Notes: generated by a model not told the origin, from the sequence alone. 64,000 nucleotides of DNA from Myxocyprinus asiaticus (GCF_019703515.2 NC_059373.1:15760281-15824280); one strand, 5' to 3'; shown: positions 11,845 to 24,090, counted from the first letter of the stretch. A program made the numbers and translations.

Positions 11845-12280
11845 TGTAACAGGTATTATATTTATTTATTAATTTCACACAAAATCTCTCTTTTTGTTAT
11901 TATCATTTGTTATATTTATATAATTATTTTGTATTCTGGAAATTCTTTTAATATTTCATTTAATTTATTCTTTTAATATTGATTTCTTTTATTTGAGATG
12001 TCATGTTTCTATGGTTATATGGTACTTTTTCAGTATTGTTAAAAATGGCGCATGGCTCCTTTAAGACTTATGTTCCGGTTCCGGTTGCTCTCCTTCAGTT
12101 CGCGGTAAGCGCGACTGAAGAGAGGCTGGTGTTCCAGTTGTGAGAGAAGGCCACAGATTCAAGTTTATTTTGATTAATTTGTCTCTTTATTCATGCAGAA
12201 TAAAATCTGGCCTGAGTAATTCCTGTTGCCCGGTCTTGTTCATTTATCCACACAACGCAGAGCTAAACGAAGGCCGGTCA
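11845..12280 (+). mobile_element. Possible solo LTR, about 436 bp
   Basis: The stretch starts TGTAACAGG and ends GGCCGGTCA (TG..CA). It has a polyadenylation hexamer (aataaaatctggcctg) near 12200, as an LTR R region would, followed by a cacacaacgcagagctaaacg U5-like end. No matching LTR, primer-binding site or clear target duplication was found, so this is tentative. Confidence 0.38.
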
Positions 12281-12287
12281 CATGTGG

Positions 12288-12443
12288 CAGGGCTGTAGCT
12301 AATGGGGTGAAAAGTGGTAATGTTTCTAGGGACCCAAAGGAACAGGAGGGCCCATAACAAATTCAAAACTGTATTATTTTAATAGGAGAGGGGCCCAGAG
12401 AAATAAATAGTCAGGGGGCCCAGAATTCCCTGCTACGGCCCTG
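12288..12443. mobile_element. Small TIR element (hAT-type MITE?)
   Basis: The 156-bp stretch begins CAGGGCTGTAGCTA and ends TGCTACGGCCCTG, giving imperfect inverted ends CAGGGCYGTAGC. The interior is rich in gggcccag. No clean 8-bp flanking duplication is visible, so the hAT label is a guess from the CAGGGC ends. Confidence 0.5.
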
Positions 12444-13366
12444 AGTGCAGGAAAAAAGGCAGGAAAAATGCCTGGTGACAGAATAATTATGGATTACAAT
12501 CGGCATTTGTGATGATATGTAGCTGAGTGCGATGAACACGTTTAGATCAGCTTGATGTCTTGTCAGTTGTTCAGTTAAAGAAGCAGCTCATTGGTCACTT
12601 GACTGGAACACAATACCCCGCCTCGGTGACAGAAAGATTTTTTTCAAGCAAGCCTGATGTGCTTTTTCAGTTTTTGAAGCAAGTTGCAATTCAAATGCAT
12701 TCAGAAATTGTCAGACAACAGAGAAATATCATTAGTCCCAACACAGCAACAAAATTTCCAAGGATTGATAACTTCTTAAGTGTCCTTTTTATGTTTCCAC
12801 ATTTTAAGCCTGCTTCATGTTGTGAAGACTCTGGGGTAATTTAGAGCATCTATCAATGTAGTCCATAAAATGAAAGTTGATTTATTAAATATAATGAAAT
12901 ATGCTGTGCATAAATTAAAAACAAATTGATATGCATTTCAAACTGGCATTTCAAACATTGTTCAGCTCCTAATGTTTCTGGAAATACCCCATAACCCTGA
13001 ATCTAGCCATTGGAGATGTCAAATTGCCATCATTGTGGTTCATACACATCTCTTACAAATATGTAGCTAATATACATATAGACCTTTCCAAGATTTTTAA
13101 ATAAAATGTGTCTGAACTTTAAATCAAGTTCAAATTGGTTCCAGCTGAAACCGCTCTTTTAATAACAATTTCTGATTTCTCTGAAGCCCTCACAGAGTTC
13201 CAGAGCACATGTGTCTTTCTCATTGTCAAGAATGAATCAAGAGTCATTCTAATTTAATCTAATAATTATTTCCATCAATATTTTGGCCATTCTGTAATCT
13301 GTAGACCCATGTCAAATTCATCACATATCAACTTGTTCCAAAATGTGGAGAAATGTGCTTTTCCAC
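12444..13366. other. Unassigned AT-rich stretch
   Basis: A 94-codon open frame at 12560-12844 has no motif I can recognise; it may be a relic of a mobile element. Nothing else is supported. Confidence 0.25.
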
Positions 13367-13370
13367 TTAA

Positions 13371-13800
13371 AGGAATATTCCGGGTTCAATACAAGTTAAA
13401 CTCGACAGCATTTGTGGCAGTGGCCTAAAAAAGTAATTTAGCCATATCCCTCTTTTTATTTAAAAAAAAAAAAAGAGAGAAAAAATCTGGGTTATAGTGA
13501 GGCACTTAAAATGAAAGAGAATGGGGCCAATCCGTAAACGTCAAAATACTCACTGTTTCAAAAGTATGGTCACAATTTTACTACTTTGTTGTCATGATGA
13601 TGAAATGCAGCAAATCACACAACCCTAAAACAACTGTAAAAACTATGATTTTAACAACCTTAGCCTACATCTTAAATAATACATGAGTTTTAACAGAAGA
13701 ATTAATCAAAGTGCTTTTATATAATTAGAAGCTTCACATTTCTGCCTTTAAACCCTCCAAAAATTGCCCCCATTCACTTCAATTGTAAGTGCCTCAACGT
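13371..13800. mobile_element. TTAA-type MITE, right end lost (ggaatattccgggttc family)
   Basis: Left end TTAA (13367-13370) then AGGAATATTCCGGGTTCAAT. It shares with the copy at 46480-48180 the phrases gacagcatttgtggca, aaaatctgggt, gaggcactt, ggggccaatccgtaaacg, aaatactcactgttt and tctgcctttaaaccctcc. The copy stops near 13800 before the expected right terminus. A further diverged copy starts near 40110. Confidence 0.65.
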
Positions 13801-14978
13801 TTCCATCCAAGGTGTACACAAAAAGTGTAGCACATCAAAACGTTTACCGATATAGGTGATGGAAACGCAAATTATTGCTAAAATTTAACAAGTGTCGAGA
13901 TAATATTTTTCCGTTTAACTCTAGTGCATAAACTCTACGTCGGTACTTCAAATGTTGCGAAAAAATGGTTTGGAGGAAGAAAATTGGCATTAGCGTAAAA
14001 ATATAGTGTCACATGACAGAATTTACGCCAGTCATTACCACACTCCATGTAACCTTGCATACATGGTTTTTGCGCCTCTGAGTAGACATTTGCAATTGTC
14101 CATCAACTAAATTACATACTTTAACATTTGGCCAGTGTTATGAATCAACTGGGAATCATGTTAAATGGGGATGTGTGCATGCATGTGAATAATTCTACTT
14201 GCCTTTTCAGCAGATTCATTCAATGTGAATTGTTAATTAGTAAAGAAAAGATGTTTTGCACATTAAAAAAATTTTTTGGTATCATTAACCCGCTTTGTTT
14301 CGTCGATGTCTGTTCCAATAAATTTGACACAATTTTAAGAGCAATTTTAATGGTTTCACAGGGTAACATATGGTTTTCCACTTTAACGTGAGACATTGGT
14401 TTGAATGGGAACTGGCGATTACACTTGTCAAGAGCAGTAAATTGAAAGAGGAGCTCTTTAATTTGCAACACTAAAGCATCATAGGCTGAAATGTGTCAAT
14501 AATAGGTATATACTCTTACATTACCTCCATTTATTAAAATAATACTTTTATAAGATTAACAAAATTAGTTTTTGCAAATCATGATAGAAAAACAGGTTGT
14601 GTCACATGGTACCTGTTACTTTTCTCAGTGCTGGCCAGGATGTATGAACTCACAGTCGTTTATTATTACTGGATGAGAATTTAAAAAAATGCTTTTATAG
14701 ATAATGCTGAGGTGGATTTCATTCACATGTATGAATCCTTGCAATTATCAGTTTTTATTAAAATAATTATCCAGTGTAAAATGTCTCCAAATGGATATAA
14801 AGCGTTCTTAGATTTAAATGCGGATGAATGCAGGATTCGGTTTTCATATGTCAAGCGCCCCTGCAGGAAAAAAAAAAAAAACTCACAAAACAGTCAGTGT
14901 CTGACAACATGTGCAATTTCAATATGTAGATCTGTAACCCACACAAAAATTTCATATGAATTTAGAAAACATGAAATA

Positions 14979-16502
14979 CAGGTGCATCTCAATAAATTAG
15001 AATGTCGTGGAAAAGTTCATTTATTTCAGCAATTCAACTCAAATTGTGAAACTCGTGTATTAAATAAATTCAATGCACACAGACTGAAGTAGTTTAAGTC
15101 TTTGGTTCTTTTAATTGTGATGATTTTGGCTCACATTTAACAAAAACCCACCAATTCACTATCTCAAAAAATTAGAATACATCATAAGACCAATAAAAAA
15201 AACATTTTTAGTGAATTGTTGGCCTTCTGGAAAGTATGTTCATTTACTATATATGTACTCAATACTTGGTAGGGGCTCCTTTTGCTTTAATTACTGCCTC
15301 AATTCTGCGTGGCATGGAGGTGATCAGTTTGTGGCACTGCTGAGGTGGTATGGAAGCCCAGGTTTCTTTGACAGTGGCCTTCAGCTCATCTGCATTTTTT
15401 GGTCTCTTGTTTCTCATTTTCCTCTTGACAATCTATGGGGTTCAGGTCTGGTGAGTTTGCTGGCCAGTCAAGCACACCAACACCATGGCCATTTAACCAA
15501 CGTTTGGTGCTTTTGGCAGTGTGGACAAGTGCCAAATCCTGCTGGAAAATGAAATCAGCATCTTTAAAAAGCTGGTCAGCAGAAGGAAGCATGCTCCAAA
15601 ATTTCTTGGTAAACGGGTGCAGTGACTTTGGTTTTCAAAAAACACAATGGACCAACACCAGCAGATGACATTGCACCCCAAATCATCACAGACTGTGGAA
15701 ATTTAACACTGGACTTCAAGCAACTTGGGCTATGAGCTTCTCCACCCTTCCTCCAGACTCTAGGACCTTGGTTTCCAAATGAAATACGAAACTTGCTCTC
15801 ATCTGAAAAGAGGACTTTGGACCACTGGGCAACAGTCCAGTTCTTCTTCTCCTTAGCCCAGGTAAGACGCCTCTGACGTTGTCTGTGGTTCAGGAGTGGC
15901 TTAACAAGAGGAATACGACAACTGTAGCCAAATTCCTTGACACGTCTGTGTGTGGTTGATGCCTTGACCCCAGCCTCAGTCCATTCCTTGTGAAGTTCAC
16001 CCAAATTCTTGAATCGATTTTGCTTGACAATCATAAGGCTGCGGTCCTCTCGGTTGGTTGTGCATCTTTTTCTTCCACACTTTTTCCTTCCACTCAACTT
16101 TCTGTTAACATGCTTGGATACAGCACTCTGTGAACAGCCAGCTTATTTGGCAATGAATGTTTGTGGCTTACCCTCCTTGTGAAGGATCAGCAGTCTTCCC
16201 CATGATTGTGTAGCCTAGTGAACCAAACTGAGAGACCATTTTGAAGGTTCAGGAAACCTTTGCAGGTGTTTTGAGTTGATTAGCTGATTGGCATGTCACC
16301 ATATTCTAATTTTTTGAGATAGTGAATTGGTGGGTTTTTGTTAAATGTGAGCCAAAATCATCACAATTAAAAGAACCAAAGACTTAAACTACTTCAGTCT
16401 GTGTGCATTGAATTTATTTAATACACGAGTTTCACAATTTGAGTTGAATTACTGAAATAAATGAACTTTTCCACGACATTCTAATTTATTGAGATGCACC
16501 TG
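14979..16502 (-). mobile_element. Tc1-like transposon with long inverted repeats, inactive
   Basis: A complete element bounded by TA dinucleotides (14977-14978 and 16503-16504). Both ends begin CAGGTGCATCTCAATAAATT when read inward, and the match continues for about 200 bp per side, through tttcacaatttgagttgaatt-like, cagtctgtgtgcattgaat and tttttgagatagtgaattgg blocks. The transposase is on the minus strand between the repeats. Tc1/mariner elements move by cut and paste into TA sites, as seen here. This copy cannot encode its own transposase. Confidence 0.93.
15255..16210 (-). pseudogene. Tc1-like transposase, frameshifted
   Basis: The minus strand gives, in order: a degraded start, LHKEGKPQTFIAK-stop-AGCSQSAVSKH (helix-turn-helix), then an open frame from 16097 with GRKRCTTNREDRSL, RQRRLTWAKEKKNW, VLFSDESKFRISFG (first catalytic Asp) and MIWGAMSSAGVGPL. 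A frame change near 15580 leads to DADFIFQQDLALVHTAKST (second Asp) and LDWPANSPDLNPI. There a deletion removes the ENLWG block, so the third catalytic residue (Glu of the D-D34-E triad) is gone. The remaining C-terminus (ATVKETWASIPPQQCHKLI in a shifted frame) lies near 15270-15370. Confidence 0.9.
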
Positions 16503-16504
16503 TA

Positions 16505-17504
16505 TATCACATGAGTCATATGTGGAGTCAGTAAAGATGTTAAAGGCGTCCATAGAAATTATCAGTTGTTTTTCATGCTTTTTCTGAATGTTTGATATGA
16601 TCCAGTGTATAAATATTTAAGAGTATGCATTGAATTAGGATGACGCGATTATACGGTTTTACTATTAAACGTGATTAAAAATATATAGGTAGGCTACACT
16701 AATTGTTTGCATGCACTTTATAATATGAATGTACAAACAGTAGCTTTTATAATACAGAGTCTGAAATAAAACAGAATAGTTTAATCTTTGCATTGGCTGG
16801 GTCTACAATGTGCTTGCATGCATGAGCATAGGGGCCATCACGGTTAATTTAACCATAAGAATTTAAAATCCCCGGTTAAAAAACGTGAAATGCTTTATTT
16901 ACACATGGCAAAAATATTAGATAAAATGTATAAATATATAATATAAAAGAGTTTTTCATAAGATTTTGTAAGCCTAAATGGGAAAACTCTGTGTGGGTAC
17001 TGGAGATGTTGCTATCAGGGCTCTAGACTGTGACTAAAATGATCGCAAATGCTAATTTGCAAAAAAAAAAAAAAAAAAGATATCAGATATCATCTTTGAG
17101 TTATTGAATACATCTATAGAGCACCAGTGTGCTCCAGCATCCAGAGTCTTCTTCTTCTTCTTTTCTGTTTATTGGCGGTTGGCAAACCAGCTTTTGGGGC
17201 ATTACCGCCACCAACTGAACTGGAGTGTGGAGCATCGACGGGACATGAAAATGATTACTCTATATAACTCTATATAAAGCCGTCAGTGAACTTACAACTG
17301 GGAGTTCAGACATTTCAAAATAAGAGTCCCATGTGTATTTCGGGTTTCTTTATAATTAAAAGTCCCGTATTGTGTACCACTTTTTTTTCTCCTGGTAATT
17401 ATTGATTGGGATTGGAGTAGCACAATAAACTGCATCTAGGATTTCATTCAATTTGCATTCTTGTAGTCTCTGTGTCTGGGGCCATCTGGTAACAGTAAAA
17501 GACA

Positions 17505-17566
<62 letters not shown>

Positions 17567-18815
17567 AGAATAATTTGTAAGTTCTAATTGATCACAATAT
17601 GAGATCAAGCTTTTGACACAACTATAACACAAGGTTAAAACATTCATTGATGCTCAAGAAGACTACACACTACTATATGCATACTATACTTCATGTAATA
17701 ATCTGTAATGTAGATTATGAAGAGCAGTATTAAATAAAAAAACTTTTATCTCTTATATTTGAAAGGGGTGTGAACATTCATGAGACAATAGGGGATGCAA
17801 ACTTATCTTCTTAACTATATATACTGTTTATTAAACCTTCGATTAATGGGTTATCAGCTGTCTTCTGCTTTCTATCTTGTTTCTGAACAGCAATCTAAAT
17901 TGAGCAATTCTGTGATTTGGTGAATAAAATCAGCCATTTGGCTCCTTAATGTTTCAGTTTAGGAGCCAATGGCTCCTTAGTAATTTTTTTAGTCTGGTGC
18001 CAGTGGCGGTTCTAGTATGAAAACAGTATTTCTTTATGTTGGGGTGTCTGACAGAACAACGGATTGCTTTAATAACTGATGCAGTAGAAAAAACTGTTTA
18101 ATGCCGTGAACTATGTTGCGCACTCTGTTTACACTTAAGCACATTGCTGAGCTCGGGATGCGCATAAGATTGGCTCCTAGATTGGAGCGTCTCTTATTGC
18201 CTCCATTGTGTGTGTGTGTGTGTATTTATCAGTTTTCTTATTATAGGACTTCCCTTAGTGTCCACATATCCCCCAGAAATACGTCCACTTAGACGTTTAG
18301 ACAATTGTTATATGATATGCATGATATTGCTGTTGCATAATAAGAAAATGTGCAAATAATTGTAAAACCGGTTACTCGTGACGGTAATCTAACCATCAAA
18401 TCCGGCATCCCTACACTGAATATACTTTATCTGTGCATTAATTTTAACTGTTATTATGTATTGTGTAATGTGTTGTAACGAAACATAATACTTATTGTGA
18501 AAATCCAGTCATAGATTTTAGCTGTGGGAAAATCTTTTTTTCTACCGAGGCTATGTGTTTTTACACCCGCTCTTTGTACCTCCGGTGTCAACGTGGTCCA
18601 GTGTCAAATTAGCATGAATTAGCATGTATTTCAGTGTGTTTTTTAAATGTAAGCAATGAGGTACGTGTAGAGCAGTTAACTGTTTAAAAGACATAAAAAC
18701 ACCTGCGCAATTTTTCTTTTTCTTTTTTCGCGCCCTTTCTGCCTTGTTCCCTTTCCTCTCCATGGCGGTCTTTCTGTGTGCATTGCCCGGTCTTCAGCAA
18801 CTAAGTCAGCTATAA
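16505..18815. other. AT-rich intergenic stretch without a recognised gene
   Basis: It contains a (TA)n run at 17506-17564, a short A-run near 17060 and a phrase at 17165-17230 (attggcggttggcaaaccag...) that looks like a dispersed fish repeat. No exon with both splice sites and a recognisable domain was found. Confidence 0.35.
17506..17564. repeat. (TA)n microsatellite
   Basis: Perfect alternating TA over about 58 bp. Confidence 0.97.
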
Positions 18816-18817
18816 GC

Positions 18818-20010
18818 TAGGGTGACCATACGTCCTCTTTTTCCCAGACATGTCCTCTTGAAAAAGGACGTTAAAAAAGCGTCCGGCCTGGATTTCTAAA
18901 TTTGCGAAAATGTCCGGGATTTGGCTTTAGTTGCATTATGATGTGCATCTGGTGTAATACTTCATTGCATGTGCATATTTGCATTGCTTTAACACCTCTT
19001 TGTAAGTCCCGCCTTCTCGCACACCAATTGGTCGATTATAAGAGGCTTGCAGCAACTATTGGCCAAATTCCTGCTTGTCAATCTCTCCGCGAACGCGCAA
19101 AGCGCTGTTGTGTTCGGCATCAAAAAGTTTCTTGACAGTAGCAGCAAATGACAGCTGAGTGGAAACAATGCCTAAACGATAGTGCAAATGTACAGAAGAT
19201 TTGCATAAAACATTCCCATGCTTTCGTCCAGGTCGAGATCCGTGGGAAGCAGAATTTATGACATGTAAAGCTGGCACTTATGTGTCAGTTGCTAATAAAG
19301 GTGCAAGTGATTTAGAAGCACACATTAGCTGTGTCTCGTTTGGAAGGCTGCATCCTCTGGAGGTCGCATTTTTCGGCCGCATACGTCATCAAGGCTGTCT
19401 CGTTTCAGAAAAGCGAGTATGACACTTCGAATGCGACCTTCTTTCACAGGAATTCGGAGGATGCATGAGGTGTATCCTTCGTGGGCTCACACAACCCACA
19501 ATTCTTTGCTTCAACGGAAATGTCTAAAAAAAATAATGGCAATTTGCCCATAAATATGATGATCAAAAGCAAGGAATGTTAATTCCCAAGTTCAAGTACC
19601 TCAGTAGATGGGTGCAGAGTATATAATATGTGTAATTATATTAATATATAATTAAATAAAGTATTAGACTAAAAGTACACCTGTAAAATCTATTTTCTTT
19701 TCTCTCTACATCATTATAACTCTCCTAAAATGTACCTCATTCCCTTCCAAAGAGACTTTGTTCCCTTCTCACTCAAAGCACTCAGGCTTGATAAAGAGTG
19801 GCATGCTGTCATAGCAACCATGTTACGTTCTGTTTCCGTTCGTCCTATGTTTAAAGGGGGACACTCGGTATGCTGCAGCCTTCAAAGGATGCGACCTCTG
19901 GAAGACGCATCCTTCCAAACAAGACACAGCCATTAGCTCTGTGAAGCATAAAGCGTCAGCAAAAGGTGAAAGTTCATCAGGTAACTTAACTGACTACTTT
20001 TTGCGACCAG
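18818..20010 (+). mobile_element. hAT-like transposon, 5' part, interrupted by a nested element
   Basis: It begins TAGGGTGACCATACGTCC, a terminus typical of a vertebrate hAT-like repeat, followed by tcctctttttcccagacatg. An ORF start follows at 19168, reading MPKR-stop-CKCTEDLHKTF, FRPGRDPWEAEFMTCKAG and VANKGASDLEAHI. After the 602-bp insertion at 19329-19930 the frame resumes exactly with ISSVKHKASAKGESSSG and LTDYFLRPG, then a CCAG|gtaaaa donor at 20010. The C..C...H...H spacing (EFMTCKAGTYV ... AHISSVKH) resembles a BED-like zinc finger at the N-terminus of hAT transposases. One early stop (residue 5) and the insertion make it dead. The catalytic domain was not recognised downstream. Confidence 0.62.
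19329..19930. mobile_element. 602-bp TIR element nested in the hAT-like ORF
   Basis: The ends read CTGTGTCTCGTTTGGAAGGCTGC and, inverted, GCTGTGTCTTGTTTGGAAGGATGC. Both flanks carry CATTAG (19323-19328 and 19931-19936), a duplicated target. Removing the element restores the host reading frame gcacacattagctctgtg (AHISSV). There is no coding capacity, so it is non-autonomous. The superfamily is not certain; a 6-8 bp duplication is compatible with several. The ends also have the gcgacctctggaagacgcatcc block in inverted partnership. Confidence 0.78.
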
Positions 20011-20553
20011 GTAAAATGATCATATTGCTTCATTTTCCAAGGCCATTCAAAATAATAGTATAGTAAATTAAGGTACACTCATGGCATCAAATATTTTATT
20101 TTAGTACATGGACATTCAAAAGAATGTTGGAAATTGTTATTTATTTATATATATTTATGTTACACTAATATAATGTCTTTTTCACTGTATTAAAGTTTGC
20201 ATTCATAGTAACACTGTTTTGAACCCTATTATTCCTCCCCACCCCAAGTCACACTCATACCAGTATCATAATGAGAGACCTGTAGTTTTGGCACAACTCT
20301 GCAGTACTGATTTGACTTGTCATATTGACTGTTGCTCAATGCATTGAGGACTTGACTGGTTTCTTATCACATCTAAAAAAACATTTGAAAGAGGGCACAG
20401 CAGTAACTTGTCCATTTAAACAGTGCAAAAAGACATTTACTATTTTTTCAACATTAACATCGCATTTATCAAGATGACATAAAGAGAGAGCACAGTCTAA
20501 TTGAAACTACTGTTCAGGGAACAAGTGAAAGTGAAGGGAGCACTCAGGAGTCT

Positions 20554-20985
20554 ATGGTCCATACTGAGGACAGGTGTGAGGCTGCTGCCTCAAGTGAAAT
20601 TACTATAGAACACACAGATATTTGCCCTGAAAATGCAGATGATGACATGTTTCCAAAAAATCTGGCCCTGTTTTATCTTAAGTTGCAGGCAAAGTTGTTG
20701 CTTCCGGCATCTGTTATTCAAGCAGTCGTTGAAGGATTCCAGGAAATACATGACATTAGCCAGTCAAATTTGCTGAGTAAACTAAATGAAAAAAATTTCT
20801 TACTTGGAGTTCCTGAGGCAGATATAAAAAGACTGATAGATGAGGTTAAAGTGGATGATCTTTTCCGGACTTGCAACACTAAAATATTGAAAACAGATCA
20901 GATGAGGAAAACTGTGTTTAAACAACGTTTCAACTACATTGAGCCAGTTCCCGTTTGTTTAGGGAACAATGAAGCAGGAAACTAA
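20554..20985 (+). pseudogene. N-terminal helical block of the zinc-finger/transposase-like gene
   Basis: An open stretch of 143 codons without stop. It carries PENADDDMFPKNLALFYLKL, LLPASVIQAVVEGFQEIHD and FLLGVPEADIKRLIDEVKVD; it ends at GNNEAGN. It follows the C2H2 block in a different frame. No catalytic motif is seen here. Confidence 0.55.
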
Positions 20986-21152
20986 TGTTTTGCCCAATAC
21001 ATTCCAATGAAAAAAACAGTTGCTGGTCTTTTCCAGAGTGAGTCCATGAGGGAGCAGCACAGTTGAACCCATTTGCAAGTCCGCAACAAAGATGTAGTTA
21101 AGGATATTTGGGATGACAAAGTAATTGCAGAAAATGCTTTAAGTCAGATCCC

Positions 21153-21920
21153 TTGTCCTTGGGTTTGATTCTCTATCAAGACTCATTTGAAGTAGTCAAT
21201 CCATTGGGTTCAGGAAAGAAAAAGCATAAAGTGCTGGCAGTCTATCTCACTTTAGGAGACATTTTGCCTCACAATCGATCAACCACTGACTATATGCAAT
21301 TTGTTCTCCTTTGCAGAGAACAAGATTTTCGGTACTTTGGACAAGACTCTGTGATGGGACTGAAGGATCTCAAAGACCTTGAGGTGAGTGGATTCCAATT
21401 GCCTGATGGTGAGATTAGGAAAGCAACTGTGTGTGCCATTGCAGGAGATAATCTAGGCTCTCATGCCATTGGGGGTTTTGTTGAAATTTTTAGCAACAGT
21501 GTCTTCTTTTGCAGATTCTGTGAAATTGACAGACCCACATTTGCGACTGACCCACTTGCCAAGGGACCCAACAGGACTGTGCAGTCATATAAAGGTAATG
21601 TCCAGGCAGATGATTTGGACTAGAAAAAAGGGGTCAAATTTGACTCACTGTTCAATGAGTTGTCACAGTACCATGTCTGCCAGCCTGGCTTGCCTCCATG
21701 CATTAGGCATGATTTCTTTGAAGGTATTGTATCCTATGATTTGGCTTTATGTATCAAACATCTGGTCAGAGTTGAGAAACAATTCACATATGTGGAACTG
21801 AATAGAAGGCTAAATCAATTCAGGTACCTAGGCAATGATGCACATGATAAGCCATGTCAGATAAGTCCTGGGAGTGATAAACTTGGAGGGCATGCTGTTC
21901 AGAACTGGTGTTTTTCCTGA
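21153..21920 (+). pseudogene. Central transposase-like block (candidate D..D..E residues)
   Basis: Two open stretches, 21153-21623 and 21660-21920, are separated by a TAG (ADDLD-stop) and a change of frame. Candidate acidic residues are the Asp in YQDSFEVVNP, the Asp in AIAGDNLGSH and the Glu in RHDFFEGIVSYD; these are suggestions only, based on position relative to conserved phrases. Between them lies FFCRFCEIDRP with a C-x2-C pair that could bind zinc. The layout (LAVYLTLGDI..., then an expanse, then C-x2-C, then H-D) recalls TNP2 transposases. Function as transposase is inference. Confidence 0.5.
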
Positions 21921-22234
21921 GATTGCTGCCACTGTTAATTGGAGACAAAATAAGGAACCCAGCTTATAATGATGTGTGGCAACTTGTTTTGCAGCTGCAA
22001 CAGATGGTAGAGTTAATTTGAGCACCTGCCATTTCTTCTGGACAGATCGCCTACTTAAAGGTAATGATCGAGGATTACTTGTATTTTCGAGAGAAACTAT
22101 TTCCTGACCATCCTCTCAGGCCAAAGCACCATTATGTTAATCATTATCCAGAGCTAACAGTCCAGTTTGGGCCACTCATTCATCTGTGGACACTTAGATT
22201 TGAGAGCTAGCACACATATTTCAAACAGTGTTCG

Positions 22235-22463
22235 ATGAAGTTGCACAACTTTAAGAACATTTGCTCTACTCTTGCTGAAAGGCATCAGCTACTTCAAGCT
22301 TACTTAAGTGCTGGCAGTCTGTTCCCACCCCATGTTGTTGTTGAAAAGGGAACAGATTTTTTCCCAGCAGATTACAATGAAGATATCAGAGAAGCTGTTG
22401 TCCACCTTAACTGTTAGTCAAACACTCTAATTTCACATGAGGCAAAAGTGAAAGGGACTAAAT

Positions 22464-22519
<56 letters not shown>

Positions 22520-22640
22520 ATATGTTTCTTTTGCTTGATCAAAGAGATGATGCAATCATATTTGGCAAAATCAAGGCCATTCTCATTCAAGGAGATTCTG
22601 TCCACTTCATCACAGAAAGTTATAACTCTCTAACTCTCAT
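22235..22640 (+). pseudogene. C-terminal part of the transposase-like block, split by a microsatellite
   Basis: The frame reads KLHNFKNICSTLAERHQLLQ, AYLSAGSLFPPHVVVEKGTD and FFPADYNEDIREAV, then a stop. Shortly after comes VKGTKYK, immediately followed by (TA)n(TG)n at 22468-22520, and then LLLDQRDDAIIFGKIKAI. The microsatellite sits where the protein should be continuous, so it expanded inside the former coding sequence. Confidence 0.6.
22468..22520. repeat. Compound (TA)n(TG)n microsatellite inside a former reading frame
   Basis: About 30 bp TA then about 22 bp TG, placed between the phrases VKGTKYK and LLDQRDDAIIFGK of the transposase-like relic. Confidence 0.95.
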
Positions 22641-23923
22641 CGATCAGGTTCTTTATTGCCTTTCTGGGATATCTGCAAAAAGGTTGTGTTAGTCAGGAAA
22701 ACCTATTGGACAAGTTGTGTGGTTTGTCAGTACTTGCTCTTCACCACTCTTTTCCTTCTCTAGAATGATGTCCACAACTTTGGGGGAGGAAGTACAGAAG
22801 GTCATTTGCACAGCACTGCTTGGTCTTCTTGGAGTAAAGATGGAGCAGTTGCTGCAGAGACTTCTTGGCTGGGGTGTGGAAAGCACCACCAAAGAAGAAG
22901 AAGTTGGACCCCTTGTGATTAAACTCCTCCTAGCACATTTCCGAGAGGATCCAGATGTACTTCTGCTCCTTGCAGATGTAAGTATATCGCTGAAGACCAC
23001 AAGTTTTAGTTGTAGTACATTCTTGTTTAAGTTGACATTCTGTGAGTTGTCAATCTTGCTACTTGAGGATCCTGTTTTTGAAAGCAGTATCACCCATCTC
23101 CATACATGATATCCAGAAGTTTTTGAGAGAACCTTGTAAGAATGTGATGTGTTTTTTTCCCCCTGATTTGACAGAGGTGTGCCTCAGCAGCAGATCTTCA
23201 AGCAACACACACCATACCTGGGACCCTGTGACTCATCGTGCTTGGTAAGTATACACTGAGATAGTGTACACATTCTTGAGTGACTAGAACATAAGAAACC
23301 CTTGTACAATGTAATGCAGTCTACTTTAACCGTGTACCGTGGATCCCAAAATTAGTCTGATAATGTTCCATTTTTTGTAAGAGAGGAGTTGATGTAACAT
23401 ATTTAAGGTCTTGTTGTAAGGTTTTGTATTACGGATGTTTCTAATATTGTGTTCCTCCATTTAAGTTTCATGAAGGTAGTATTTTTGTAAGGGTCTCTTG
23501 TTGGATTACATTTGCGTATATAGATGTTTCTTTATGTATACAGATTCAGATTCAAGTAGCTTTATTGGCATGGTAAAAAGGCTTTACATTAAATTACTGA
23601 TAAACACATGTACACACAATATATATATATATATATATAAACAATAAAACTACTAATAAAAACAAGTATAAATAGTATTTATACATGTTATTCTCTCTCT
23701 CTCTCTATCCTTGTTCTATTATAAATACTAAATACTAATAATAAGTATATTCTGTGTAACTCATTATTTGTTCTCAATGCCTCTTGTTAACCTTGGTTTA
23801 AAAGAATCAGTTCACTCAGTCATAAATACTAAAATAAAGTTTAAATGTCAAAAGATCAAAGATAAAAAAGAAATGGAATGGTTAAAAATAACTGGTGTCA
23901 TGTGTGGTATTGATTGTTTCAGG

Positions 23924-24090
23924 AGACACCTTGACTACTGGGCACTGGATGCTGAGCATTGAAGGCGAGGTTGTGTGTGAGGGCACTCAGCCCACCTTCC
24001 TGTCTGGCCTTGCCACACTATTTGCAGTGTACTACATATTCAACCTTGAGTACCGAGGTGGCGTGTACATTGGAGTTTATTCAAAGGTAA
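23924..24090 (+). pseudogene. Terminal exon block GDTLTTGHWMLSIEG (fish-repeated family)
   Basis: An acceptor-like tgattgtttcag precedes GGAGACACCTTGACTACTGG; the frame reads GDTLTTGHWMLSIEGEVVCE and FLSGLATLFAVYYIFNLEY, then diverges (RGGVYIGVYSK). In better-kept members of this family (recalled in outline, not quoted) the sequence goes on to a further helical end; here it is lost. The pattern of strands and helices resembles the exon at 63688-63960. Confidence 0.55.

Noticed and set aside
12560..12844. 94-codon ORF as a small gene
   Set aside because: No recognisable domain, no splice context and no repeat of the frame elsewhere in the window; kept only as a note.
14712..15092. 126-codon plus-strand ORF
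   Set aside because: It runs across the left terminal repeat of the Tc1 element and has no motif.
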